Below, in pieces: positions 7,515 through 15,710 of a stretch of 51,431 nucleotides of DNA. Both the position numbers and the translations under genes were made by a program. This DNA is from Pseudomonadota bacterium (GTDB lineage: Bacteria; Pseudomonadota; Gammaproteobacteria; Acidiferrobacterales; UBA6901): assembly GCA_021785795.1 (NCBI GenBank), contig JAJYEK010000014.1:1-51431 (forward strand), in the 5' to 3' direction. Positions within the stretch are counted from its first letter, which is position 1. Each line of letters begins with the position of its first letter. Below the pieces are notes generated by a model that did not search any database, had not been told where the DNA came from, and saw only the letters and a program-made list of their open reading frames with translations.

Positions 7515-7942
7515 AAAGAACAAGGTTCTTAACGTCTTGAAAATTGTTCAGGCGACGATTTTTTCGGAGGATATTTACGTTTCTCTTGTTGGGTGGCGAT
7601 TTCTACAATTACTCATAGCCATCTTATTTGAATCGCACGGACGTTTTGGCTTGTTTGAGTGATTAGGCATGCCCCGGTTTTGGGGTAGATGGGATCAGCC
7701 GTCAAATTCAAGCTGAGACACTACCCAGAATCCGGTTCATTTGACCTCTTTTGGTGATATTGAATCCAGGTCGGAACGATGTCAGGCTGTGCACGGTTTG
7801 GGTGCACGTGCACCAATATCACTGCTGTCCAGGATAGCCGAAACGGGATACCGGCCCTCTTGAACTGATGCGGGTTGCCTGCTGTTTGAGTAAGCATGGT
7901 CATATAGAGACGTTAGTACGAACAGCCATTCGGTTAGGGTTT
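7515..7942. other. Gap between ATPase gene and IS607 remnant
   Basis: The first part (to about 7660) stays AT-rich and holds a weak stem just past the ATPase stop (AAGAAC 7516-7521 with GTTCTT 7525-7530). At 7674-7688 and 7721-7735 there is an imperfect inverted repeat, CCGGTTTTGGGGTAG against CTACCCAGAATCCGG (12 of 15 pairs), which resembles a mobile-element end. I see no gene here. Confidence 0.45.
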
Positions 7943-8499
7943 ATGAGACTAAGCGTATGGGCCGAACTTCAAGGCATCCGTCACAAGACTGCCTGGCGTA
8001 CGTGGAAAGCGGGTACGCTACCGGTACCGGCGGCCCAACTGCCGACCGGAACGGTGGTTGTGCATGCCGCGCGACGCGGGTCGGGTGGCGCGCGCTATGC
8101 GCGGGTATCCAGCGCGGATCAAAAGGCGGATCTGGATCGTCCGCTTGCCCGCCTGCCGGAGTTTGCCGTCTCGCAAGGCATGACCGTCGTCGACGCCGTC
8201 AAAGAGACGGGTTCAGGACTGAACGGCCACCGCAAGGGCATGATGCGCATATGCGCAATCCCGGGATCCAGACTATCGTTGTGGAACACCGCGACCGGCT
8301 GATGCGGTTCGGTTTTGAATATGTGGAATCCGCCTTGGCGGCGCAGGGCAGAAAGGTCGTAGTGATCGAACCGGACGAAATGACCGATGACATCGGGCGC
8401 GACTTGCATGCGGTGATCGTCTCCATGGGCGCCCAGCTGTACGGCAAGCGCAGCGCCCGTAACCGGGCACAAAAGGCGCTGGACGTGATACATGAGTGA
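7943..8499 (+). pseudogene. tnpA: IS607-type serine recombinase TnpA, frameshifted
   Basis: The first frame from ATG 7943 gives an HTH start (MRLSVWAELQGIRHKTAWRT) and the resolvase core YARVSSADQKADLDR with the likely catalytic Ser, then KETGSGLNGHRKGMMR. Near 8243-8265 homology jumps to another frame and continues as IQTIVVEHRDRLMRFG, then VVVIEPDEMTDDIGRDL and a C-terminal helix to the stop at 8499. A single small indel around 8250 explains it. The original protein would be about 185 aa, with one chain split over two frames. Divergence looks low otherwise, suggesting recent decay. Confidence 0.82.
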
Positions 8500-8632
8500 T
8501 CGCCCGATCTGCACCTATAAGACCCGGCTCGAACTGACCGAATCCCAGGCGGCGGCTCTAAGTACCTACGCAGCTCTGCATGGTCGGACCGAACGCAGCC
8601 TGTGTGGTCGTTCTGGTCAGCGGTGCGGATAA
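8492..8632 (+). pseudogene. tnpB: TnpB N-terminal fragment (IS607 RNA-guided nuclease)
   Basis: Begins with an ATG overlapping the tnpA stop and encodes 46 residues; MSDRPICTYKTRLELTE, then AALSTYAALHGRTERSL, is the usual TnpB beginning. Similarity ends near 8601, and the frame stops at 8632 after about ten unrelated codons. The RuvC-like catalytic centre and zinc finger are absent, so no nuclease can be made. Confidence 0.75.
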
Positions 8633-8859
8633 GACTCAAAGCGGCGCATGCAGCGCATAATCGGTCGGGGGAGGAAACCGCCAGGCCCGCGCCCCTGATC
8701 CCGGCAACGCGGTCAGCGTGCTCTCACCGATCTTTGCCGGCGAAATTCCGGTACGCGAATCGCTGTCAGCACTGTTCGGAGAGCGTCTTGGACGACATTC
8801 CTTGGCAGGTGGAATGTATGTCTGGGCTTTTAGGAACGGCTTGCCATCGGTCTGGGCCG

Positions 8860-8940
8860 GGATGCTGTCGTCGAAAGACGGGAAGCCCGGTGACTCCGGT
8901 GGATTCGCCCTTAGAACCCCCTGCCTTGAGGCATGGGGAG
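8860..8940 (+). repeat. IS607 right end with tnpB tail and hairpins (omegaRNA-like 3' region)
   Basis: Contains CGTC-GAAA-GACG at 8869-8880 and the stem CCCCTGCC / GGCA-T-GGGG at 8918-8938. One frame reads SPVTPVDSPLEPP, like TnpB C-termini. In intact elements this region encodes the guide-RNA scaffold overlapping the tnpB 3' end. Here it is separated from the tnpB start by only about 260 bases, so most of tnpB was deleted and the end kept. Confidence 0.5.
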
Positions 8941-8986
8941 GTTTGGTGTTTAGTGCTCGATGTTTGCTACCTCGGAGGAGAATGCC

Positions 8987-9934
8987 GTGAAAAAAAATGC
9001 GTGGCAGGGGATCCTGTATGCAGCATTGCTCGTGCTGGCGGCCGCGATCCCGGTGCAAGCGGACCGGCTGAAGCCCTATATCATGGGGAATCCGCCCCCC
9101 GGCGGGATGAGTACGCTCGATATCGAGAATCTGGTCGAGCTGCAGCTGGCATCGCAGGGGTTTGATCTGTCCGGACACTATTCTCCGTATCCCTCGGCCC
9201 GGGTGGTGACCGTAACCGACCGGGAGCTCAAGGCCGCGGCTGCCGGTGCCAAGAACGGCGGGTTCGGCGTGGCCGAACGCGTGGCTGTTACCCGTGTGAA
9301 CGGGAAGGTGCAGATTTCTTACGTGAATCCGGCCTATATGGGTGTGGCCTACGGCCTGGGCCGGCTCCCGGGCGTGGCGGCGAAGCTCAAGGCGGCCCTG
9401 GGCGACCAGTTCGCCTTCGGTTCCAAGGATGGCATCCCGGCACAGGACCTGGGGCCCGGCGAATACCATTACATGATGGGCATGCCGTATTTCAACGATG
9501 TCGACCTGCTCGCGACTTACCCCAGCTACGCCGTCGGCGTCGCCACTGTGGAGCGCAACCTGGCGGCCCATGCAGGCGGCACGGTGAAGGTCTACGAGAT
9601 CCATGTGCCCGGAAAGCAGGAAACGGTGTTCGGCGTCGGCATCAACAAGGGCGCCAACCCCCATTCGGACGCGAAGAACACCGACCAGAAGATCATGGCG
9701 GTCATCGATTACGGTCAGTACCGCGCCACCGCCTTCCTGCCGTATGAGATGATGGTTCAGGGTCGGAAAGCGATCGCGCTACCCGCGCGCTACCGAATCG
9801 CGGTATTCTTTCCCGATACGAGCATGATCGGAGAGCACGGGTTTACCAACATCATGAGCGCACCCGGCGCGATCCTGAAGTCGCTGACCGACGTTGCCAG
9901 ACCGGCCCCGACGGACGCAGCGTCGCAACCGTAG
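8987..9934 (+). CDS. Exported protein of unknown function
   Basis: 315-aa protein with a clear signal peptide (VKKNAWQG then a hydrophobic core, cleavage near VQA-D). The GTG start at 8987 has GGAGGAG six bases upstream; the nearby ATG at 8982 meets a stop at once. The mature part is soluble and Gly/Ala/Tyr-rich, with segments such as GEYHYMMGMPYFNDVDLLATYPSYAV. I see no lipobox, heme motif or membrane segment, and I do not recognise the family. It starts 47 bases after the IS607 remnant, so an older promoter may have been displaced. A periplasmic location is inferred from the signal. Confidence 0.75.
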   Translation: MKKNAWQGILYAALLVLAAAIPVQADRLKPYIMGNPPPGGMSTLDIENLVELQLASQGFDLSGHYSPYPSARVVTVTDRELKAAAAGAKNGGFGVAERVAVTRVNGKVQISYVNPAYMGVAYGLGRLPGVAAKLKAALGDQFAFGSKDGIPAQDLGPGEYHYMMGMPYFNDVDLLATYPSYAVGVATVERNLAAHAGGTVKVYEIHVPGKQETVFGVGINKGANPHSDAKNTDQKIMAVIDYGQYRATAFLPYEMMVQGRKAIALPARYRIAVFFPDTSMIGEHGFTNIMSAPGAILKSLTDVARPAPTDAASQP

Positions 9935-10029
9935 CCGCGGGCCGTCATCGCGGCGGGGGCGCGGGAACGCTCCCGACCGCGAGAGGCGGGGCCCGCCAGT
10001 TTCAAGCGCAGACACGCAGAACGGGACCC

Positions 10030-10431
10030 ATGAAAAACATCAAGGTGACCGACGTCGGTCAGATCCGCAACGAGCTCAACAAGTATCGCAAGGGCAAGAA
10101 GCTCGATATCCGCCAGTTCAACCAGGCGGCGCGGCTCGCCTGGCTGGGCAAGGCGGTGATGATGCCTCTGGATCCGGAGGATCCGGACACCAAATCCTAT
10201 TTCATCTATCTCGACCATCCCGATCCGTTTTCCGCGCATTTTCTCAACCTCGACGAGGACCTGGTCGGGCATATCTTCATCCTGGACGCCGAGCAGGCCC
10301 GGTACCTCGCGGAAATCATCGAGCAGGGCGTGCACGACCGTGCCGCGTTGTACCAGGACCTCGACCGGCGCGAATTCTACTTTGGCAAGTTCTACCGCCC
10401 GGAGCCCGAAGATCCGGAGCGGGACGGCTAG
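10030..10431 (+). CDS. Conserved-looking small protein, function unknown
   Basis: 133-aa cytoplasmic protein with a basic start (residues 1-30, QIRNELNKYRKGKKLDIRQF) and an acidic, Asp/Glu/Tyr-rich remainder, ending in many Glu/Asp/Pro residues. There is no membrane segment or cysteine motif. GGGA lies shortly before the ATG. It is followed 19 bases later by the LplA-like gene, so the two are probably co-transcribed. Composition and codon use are native-looking. No family recognised. Confidence 0.7.
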   Translation: MKNIKVTDVGQIRNELNKYRKGKKLDIRQFNQAARLAWLGKAVMMPLDPEDPDTKSYFIYLDHPDPFSAHFLNLDEDLVGHIFILDAEQARYLAEIIEQGVHDRAALYQDLDRREFYFGKFYRPEPEDPERDG

Positions 10432-10450
10432 CCGGCCGCCGGCCGAACCG

Positions 10451-11521
10451 ATGCCGGATCCGGTGCGGGCGCGATTCCTCGATCTCGGCACCCTCCCTCC
10501 GGATGCCCTGCACGCGGCTTATCACGGGTTGGCGATGGCCCAGGGCGAGGCGACGCAGCCGGTGCTCGCCTGGGCACGCAGCGCCGCGCCGCATGTCTGC
10601 ATCGGTCAGTCCCAGTCGGCCCGCGCCGAACTCGATCTGGACGGGTGCGCGCAGTCGCAGGTCGCGGTCGTGCGCCGGACTCTGGGCGGAGGCACCGTGC
10701 TGGTGGACGGCAGCCAGCGCTGCGTCTTTTTCATTCTGCCGATGACTCTGGCCGCCGCGCGTCCGGCGCGCATTTTCGAGTACTGTCTCAGACCCCTGGC
10801 CCGGACCTACCGGTCCTTCGGCATCGGCGCGCGTCCGGTCGGGCGTGCCGACCTGTGGGTCGCCGACGCCAAGATCGCCGGCAGCGGCGCAGCGACGCTC
10901 GGCGGTTGCATGGTGTTCGGCAGCAGCTTCGTTCTGGACTTTCCCGATGAGCTGTTCTGTCGTCTGGTGCATGCGCCCTCGCCGGAGTTCCGGGCGTGGC
11001 TGCGCGAGGCGCTGCCCCGCGCCTTCACCAGCTGGACGCGGCTCGGCACGGTTCCGGCGGATGCCGTCCTGACCGGGGCCCTGTGTGACGCGGTGACCGC
11101 CGAACTCGGCTGGGCGCTTGAGCCCGATCTGCCCTCGGCGGCGGAGCGGCGCGCGATGCGCGCGGCAGAAGACGAGCTGCGTCGGGAAGCGGCGGAGGAG
11201 GACGTCGTGACCGCCTCCCGGCGGGTGCGAAACGGGATCAAGATCAATGCCCGAACGTATCTTGCCGAAGACCGCACGGGCCGGGACTGGCTGCGGGTGC
11301 TCCTGCGCAACGGCCATATTGCCCGGATCGCCGCCCAGGATCCGGCCGTCGCGGCGGCTCTCGATCATTGTGTCGGCAGTCCGGTCCGGGTCGCCGATCT
11401 GGAGGTCCGTCTGGCCGAGAACCTGGCTCCGGCAGCCGCGCGCGCCTGGGCGCAGCGCATCGAGCGGTGCATGGCGGGCGCGCACAGCGACGACGATTTC
11501 GACGAGGTGGCCGGCCGATGA
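10451..11521 (+). CDS. LplA-like lipoate-protein ligase
   Basis: 356-aa member of the biotin/lipoate ligase fold. Diagnostic segments are HVCIGQSQ (about 50), the nucleotide-binding RRTLGGGTVLVD (about 74-85) and DLWVADAKIAGSGAAT with the expected catalytic Lys (about 137). The C-terminal 120 residues form an extra helical domain. Such enzymes activate lipoate or octanoate with ATP and attach it to lipoyl domains. No lipoate-bearing protein gene is in the window, so the acceptor could be a dehydrogenase E2, GcvH or a sulfur-oxidation lipoate-binding protein (inference). The start at 10451 follows the previous stop by 19 bases, and the stop overlaps the next ATG (ATGA). Confidence 0.8.
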   Translation: MPDPVRARFLDLGTLPPDALHAAYHGLAMAQGEATQPVLAWARSAAPHVCIGQSQSARAELDLDGCAQSQVAVVRRTLGGGTVLVDGSQRCVFFILPMTLAAARPARIFEYCLRPLARTYRSFGIGARPVGRADLWVADAKIAGSGAATLGGCMVFGSSFVLDFPDELFCRLVHAPSPEFRAWLREALPRAFTSWTRLGTVPADAVLTGALCDAVTAELGWALEPDLPSAAERRAMRAAEDELRREAAEEDVVTASRRVRNGIKINARTYLAEDRTGRDWLRVLLRNGHIARIAAQDPAVAAALDHCVGSPVRVADLEVRLAENLAPAAARAWAQRIERCMAGAHSDDDFDEVAGR

Positions 11522-11901
11522 GCATGCCCACCATCGCGAAGCGGCTGCAGCGCCGCTTCCTGCTCTTCACCGCCGATCCCGCCATTGAAGCGCGCCTGCG
11601 CGCCGTGGTGCCGGAGGGCTGGGACATGCAGGTGGTGCAGAGTCTGGAAGAGGTCGGAGATTGGGCCGAGATCCTGCTCTTTCGTTTCATTCTGCTCGAT
11701 CTCGATGACCCCCGGGATTTCGATCCGCTGGCGGTGATCCGCGCGTTGCGGACTGAGTACATGCTGCAGACCGCGGTATTCTGCTTTGGTGGCGATGCCG
11801 CTTTGCGCGATGAAATGCGTCTAAATCGCGCCGACCGGTTCTTTGAACGCGACGAGATCGTCGGGCGCCTGGAATCCTTCCTGCAACAGTACGGCTGGTG
11901 A
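11518..11901 (+). CDS. Receiver-like (degenerate response regulator) protein
   Basis: 127 aa with the alternating hydrophobic strands of a CheY-like receiver: RRFLLFTADP (strand 1), FILLDLDDP with a possible phospho-acceptor Asp (strand 3), TAVFCFGGD (strand 4). The usual paired acidic residues after strand 1 and the conserved Lys after strand 5 are not clear, so phosphorylation is doubtful. There is no output domain. The ATG overlaps the LplA-like stop by four bases, implying tight co-expression, an unusual pairing of a receiver fold with a lipoate ligase. Confidence 0.65.
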   Translation: MSMPTIAKRLQRRFLLFTADPAIEARLRAVVPEGWDMQVVQSLEEVGDWAEILLFRFILLDLDDPRDFDPLAVIRALRTEYMLQTAVFCFGGDAALRDEMRLNRADRFFERDEIVGRLESFLQQYGW

Positions 11902-11974
11902 GGGCGCGGCGGATGCCGCCGCAAGCCGGTATCATGACCTGGCGGTATTGCGCGCGGGCGGCCCGCGGGTGCAG

Positions 11975-11997
11975 CATCGGGAACGAGAGTCCCGATG
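11975..11997 (+). other. Hairpin before the proton ATPase gene
   Basis: CATCGGGA (11975-11982) pairs with TCCCGATG (11990-11997) around seven bases, next to a second GC stem near 11951-11966. They lie in the leader between the receiver-like gene and the ATPase. They could end the upstream transcript or affect ATPase leader stability; nothing decides between these. Confidence 0.3.
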
Positions 11998-12036
11998 CAC
12001 ACAGCCAGGCGGTGGGCGCCGCCTAAAGGATACCCG

Positions 12037-14541
12037 ATGCCGACCATGCAGACTGAAGAGCTGGACGCCAAGGAAGCGGCCGGACTGACCGTCCCCGCAA
12101 TGTTGCAGCGGCTCGGCAGCAGCGCCGAGGGGCTCGATCAGGATGAGGCGCAGCGGCGTATCGCGCAATTCGGGCCCAACCTCCTGCCTGAGGCCAGGGA
12201 AAGCCTCATCAAGAAACTGCTGCATTACTTCTGGGGCCCCATTCCCTGGATGATCGAGGTGGCAGCGGTGTTGTCGGCACTGGTGCGGCACTGGGCGGAC
12301 TTCGTGATCATCGTGCTGCTGCTGCTGTTCAACGCCGCGGTGGGCTTCTGGCAGGAATACAAGGCGTCGAGTGCCCTGGAGGCGTTGAAGAAACAGCTGG
12401 CGCTCAAATGCCGGGTGCGGCGGCATGGCCTGTGGCAGGAACTCGATGCCAGCCAGCTGGTTCCCGGCGACGTGGTGCGGGTGCGTCTGGGCGACATCCT
12501 GCCGGCTGATCTCAAGCTCATGCAGGGCGACTACCTGAGCATCGATCAGTCGGCGCTCACCGGCGAATCGCTTCCGGTCGATCGCAGGCCGGGCGACGTG
12601 GTGTATTCCGGATCGATTGCCCGGCAGGGCGAAATGATCGGTGTGGTGTTCGCTACCGGTGTCCACACTTATCTGGGCAAGACCGCGCAGCTGGTGCAGA
12701 GAGCCGGCGCGGTGTCGCACTTCCAGAAAGCCGTGCTCAACATCGGCGACTATCTGATTTATGTCAGCCTCGGTCTCGTTGTGATCCTGGTCCTGGTGGA
12801 GCTGGGGCGCGGCCTCCCGTGGATCGACCTGCTGCAGTTTGCGTTGATCCTGACGGTGGCCTCGATCCCGGTGGCAATGCCGGCAGTGCTATCGGTGACC
12901 ATGGCGCTGGGGGCGCTGGCGCTATCGAAAGAAAAGGCCATCGTCTCGCGGCTGGAATCGATCGAGGAGATGGCCGCGGTGGACGTGCTGTGCTCGGACA
13001 AGACCGGCACGCTGACGCAGAACCGGCTGACCCTGGGCGAGCCGCTGCTGCTGGCGGCAACCGATGCCGCAACCCTCAACCTGCGCGCAGCGCTGGCGAG
13101 CCAGGGCGAAAACGGTGACGCCATCGACACGGCCGTTTTCAGCGCACTCCCGGAGCATCGCCTGCCCGCGGGCTACACTGCGCAGCACTTCATGCCCTTC
13201 GACCCGGTGGGCAAGCGCAGCGAAGGCAGCTGGACCGACGCGCACGGGCAAACCGTGACCGCCACCAAGGGCGCGCCGCAGGTGATTCTCGGTCTTGCCA
13301 AGGTTGATGCCGCCGCGCACGACGCGGCGCAGACCTGGATCGACGCCCAGGCCGCCAAGGGTTTTCGCACCCTGGGTGTGGCGAGCAAGGCGGGTGACGG
13401 CGGGTGGCAACTCGACGGCATTCTGGCGCTCTACGATCCGCCGCGCCCGGATTCGGCGCATACGATCGCCGAGGCCAGGCAACACGGCATCACGGTGAAA
13501 ATGGTCACCGGCGATAACGTGGCCATCGGCCGCGAAATCGCCGGGCAACTCGGGATCGGGCGCAACATCGTCACCGCGGACTCGGTGTTTGGCGGCGGGG
13601 GGTCAGGCCCCGCGGTGGGCCTGGCCGGGCAGGTCGCCGCCGCCGACGGCTTCGCCCAGGTGTTTCCCGAGCACAAATACGGCATCGTGAAGGCCCTGCA
13701 GGATGCCGGCCACCGCGTCGCCATGACGGGTGACGGCGTCAACGACGCGCCGGCGCTCAAGCAGGCCGATGTGGGCATCGCCGTCTCCGGGGCCACCGAT
13801 GCCGCGCGCGCCGCCGCCGCGCTCATCCTTACCGCCCCAGGGCTGTCCACCATCGTCAAGGCGGTGGAGGAGGCGCGGCGCATTTTCGAGCGCATGAACA
13901 GCTACGCCATCTACCGGATCACGGAAACGATCCGCATCATGGTGTTCGTCGTGCTCGCAATGCTGGCCTACAACTTCTACCCGATCACGGCCGTGATGAT
14001 CATCCTGCTGGCCTTCTTCAACGACGTGCCGATCATGACCATCGCCTATGACCGCACCGCGGTCGATCCGCAGCCGGTGCGCTGGGACATGCGGCGTGTC
14101 CTGACGGTGTCCACGGTCATGGGCCTGACAGGCACCGCCGGCAGCTTCCTGATGCTCTATCTGGCGCTGGACTGGCTGCACCTGCCGATACCGGAGGTGC
14201 AGACCTTCATCTTTCTCAAGATGGCTGTCGCCGGCCACCTCACGCTGTTCGTCTCCCGCGCGAAGGGCGCTTACTGGCGCAAGCCCTATCCGGCACCGGT
14301 CATGGTGTGGTCGGCGGTGGGGACCAAGCTTGCGGCAACCCTGCTGTGCGCCTGGGGATTCGGATTGATTGCCCCGATTTCGTGGGCGGACATCGGCATG
14401 ATCTGGGGCTACTCGATCATCTGGTCTGTGGTGACGGATTGGGCCAAGCGCGCAGTCTACCGGCACCTCGACTATCGCGCGCACCGCCATCAGCGTTTTC
14501 TCAGGCTGCTGAAGCGCCGCACGCTGCGGGGGGTGCGCTGA
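12037..14541 (+). CDS. P-type H+-ATPase (P3A plasma-membrane type)
   Basis: 834-aa ion pump of the fungal/plant proton-ATPase type. It has an N-terminal cation-ATPase domain, TM1-2 around 62-105, actuator loop with TGES (175-178), TM3-4 with the PVAMP segment (278-282), phosphorylation site CSDKTGTLT with Asp321, MVTGDN and TGDGVNDAPALKQADVG hinge motifs, then six C-terminal membrane helices including LLAFFNDVPIMTIAYDR, where the Asp matches the proton-binding helix-6 position. The cytosolic loop is short, and there is no long autoinhibitory tail. Such pumps expel protons and help acidophiles keep neutral cytoplasm. AAAGGA six bases before ATG 12037 supports this start over one 14 codons upstream. 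Confidence 0.92.
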   Translation: MPTMQTEELDAKEAAGLTVPAMLQRLGSSAEGLDQDEAQRRIAQFGPNLLPEARESLIKKLLHYFWGPIPWMIEVAAVLSALVRHWADFVIIVLLLLFNAAVGFWQEYKASSALEALKKQLALKCRVRRHGLWQELDASQLVPGDVVRVRLGDILPADLKLMQGDYLSIDQSALTGESLPVDRRPGDVVYSGSIARQGEMIGVVFATGVHTYLGKTAQLVQRAGAVSHFQKAVLNIGDYLIYVSLGLVVILVLVELGRGLPWIDLLQFALILTVASIPVAMPAVLSVTMALGALALSKEKAIVSRLESIEEMAAVDVLCSDKTGTLTQNRLTLGEPLLLAATDAATLNLRAALASQGENGDAIDTAVFSALPEHRLPAGYTAQHFMPFDPVGKRSEGSWTDAHGQTVTATKGAPQVILGLAKVDAAAHDAAQTWIDAQAAKGFRTLGVASKAGDGGWQLDGILALYDPPRPDSAHTIAEARQHGITVKMVTGDNVAIGREIAGQLGIGRNIVTADSVFGGGGSGPAVGLAGQVAAADGFAQVFPEHKYGIVKALQDAGHRVAMTGDGVNDAPALKQADVGIAVSGATDAARAAAALILTAPGLSTIVKAVEEARRIFERMNSYAIYRITETIRIMVFVVLAMLAYNFYPITAVMIILLAFFNDVPIMTIAYDRTAVDPQPVRWDMRRVLTVSTVMGLTGTAGSFLMLYLALDWLHLPIPEVQTFIFLKMAVAGHLTLFVSRAKGAYWRKPYPAPVMVWSAVGTKLAATLLCAWGFGLIAPISWADIGMIWGYSIIWSVVTDWAKRAVYRHLDYRAHRHQRFLRLLKRRTLRGVR

Positions 14542-14832
14542 CCGGCAGTGCATGCGCAGCGCGACCGCATGCCGGGATGTTGAGCGCGCTCGCCCGGGCG
14601 GAGCGCCGCCGACGAAGACCGGCGAATCCCGCCCTACGGGTACGTAGCTCTCGGTGGCAAGGAGACTGCGCCCGACAGCCGGGCCGGGCATGTCGTCCGC
14701 CAGCTGGAATGGCGGATTGAAGTCGAGGGTCGTGAGAACCCGGGCAGCCACCTTATTGTCGGCGAAGTGGGCAACGTCCGGACCTGGGTTGCCGCGCCGG
14801 GATAGAGAAGAATCACTGCGGGAGACCGGCTG

Positions 14833-15153
14833 CTAGCCGATCCATTCGTGTTCCATGACGTCCAGGCGGATATCCTGGCTGAACGACTCGCCGGCGGTTT
14901 CCACGAACAGGGTCGCCACCCGGACCCCGGGCGTATCGAAACTCAGATCGCAGTCGAAGCTGCCCGGCAGCTCGATGCTCTGGTTGCACGGGATCGTGCC
15001 GTCGACCTCCACCTTGGCGCGCGCCGTGCCGTGGCCGTCCAGCAGGGCCTGGATGCGAAACGGCTTCTTTGGAACGCTGCGATAGACCTGCGGGTCGCGG
15101 TTCGGGTTGTACTGCAGGTTGTTGAGCTTGATGAATCGGACCAGTTTGGCCAT
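14833..15153 (-). CDS. Small conserved-looking protein, function unknown
   Basis: 106-aa protein, predicted soluble: MAKLVRFIKLNNLQYNP, then beta-rich sequence with two cysteines (CNQS and FDCDL) and an acidic end. It reads like a compact beta-sandwich, but I cannot name the family. It converges with the proton ATPase gene across a 290-base gap and diverges from the next plus-strand gene, with an AT-rich spacer (15195-15235) likely holding both promoters. Confidence 0.65.
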   Translation of the reverse strand: MAKLVRFIKLNNLQYNPNRDPQVYRSVPKKPFRIQALLDGHGTARAKVEVDGTIPCNQSIELPGSFDCDLSFDTPGVRVATLFVETAGESFSQDIRLDVMEHEWIG

Positions 15154-15249
15154 CGATGGTGCTCCGGTGAGAGGGTGTAGCGGAAAACTATCCCCGACGC
15201 TGACACTAAAGTATTATAAGTATTCCCTAATATGACGGCAAGGCCGGCG

Positions 15250-15699
15250 ATGGTTCCGATGCGCCGGCCCGGGACGGAAATCTTGCCAGACACCCACAGG
15301 CTGGACCAGGCGTTTGAACAGGTGGACGGACGCTTGCGCGCGCTCGAGCAGGCGCTGCGGGAGCGCGGTGCGCTCCCGCTCTCGGCGACCGTCGACGAAA
15401 GCCTCGATCTGACGCGGCAACTGCTGCGCGGCCACATCGCGGCCCATGCCGGCAGCGTGCCGGCGGCCGCGGACGAGGATGTGCTGGAGCTGTTCAAGCA
15501 ATTCGTCCGGGGTGATCCGAGCCTCAATGCGGTGCGCGACAACATCCGGGAGCTGGTCTATTACCGCAACTGCATCGATCTGAAGCGCGAGGACGCGCTG
15601 CCGGTGCGTCCGGATGCCATGGCGGTGCGCACGGTCCGCCACATTTATCTGTACCTGCGCAGCCGTTCGGAACAGGAGCGGCGGCCCGCGCAGGGCTAG
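15250..15699 (+). CDS. Alpha-helical protein of unknown function
   Basis: 149 aa, mostly charged helices (LDQAFEQVDGRLRALEQALRE), with an RNCIDLKRED segment and a basic C-terminus. AAGG six bases before ATG 15250 favours this start; an ATG at 15232 has no ribosome binding site but would lie near an AT-rich promoter-like tract. It ends 11 bases before the deacetylase-family gene, so it is likely the first gene of that operon. I see no catalytic motif. Confidence 0.65.
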   Translation: MVPMRRPGTEILPDTHRLDQAFEQVDGRLRALEQALRERGALPLSATVDESLDLTRQLLRGHIAAHAGSVPAAADEDVLELFKQFVRGDPSLNAVRDNIRELVYYRNCIDLKREDALPVRPDAMAVRTVRHIYLYLRSRSEQERRPAQG

Positions 15700-15710
15700 C
15701 CGCTTCCGGC

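Larger units (their letters stand above)
7943..8940 (+). mobile_element. Decayed IS607-family element
   Basis: Three pieces lie in the correct order: a serine recombinase gene (tnpA) with a frameshift, the first 35-40 codons of tnpB overlapping the tnpA end as ATGAGTGA, and, after a deletion of most of tnpB, the conserved 3' end with a tnpB C-terminal tail and right-end hairpins. IS607 elements lack terminal inverted repeats, so exact ends cannot be set from the sequence alone. The element cannot move by itself. Confidence 0.8.
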
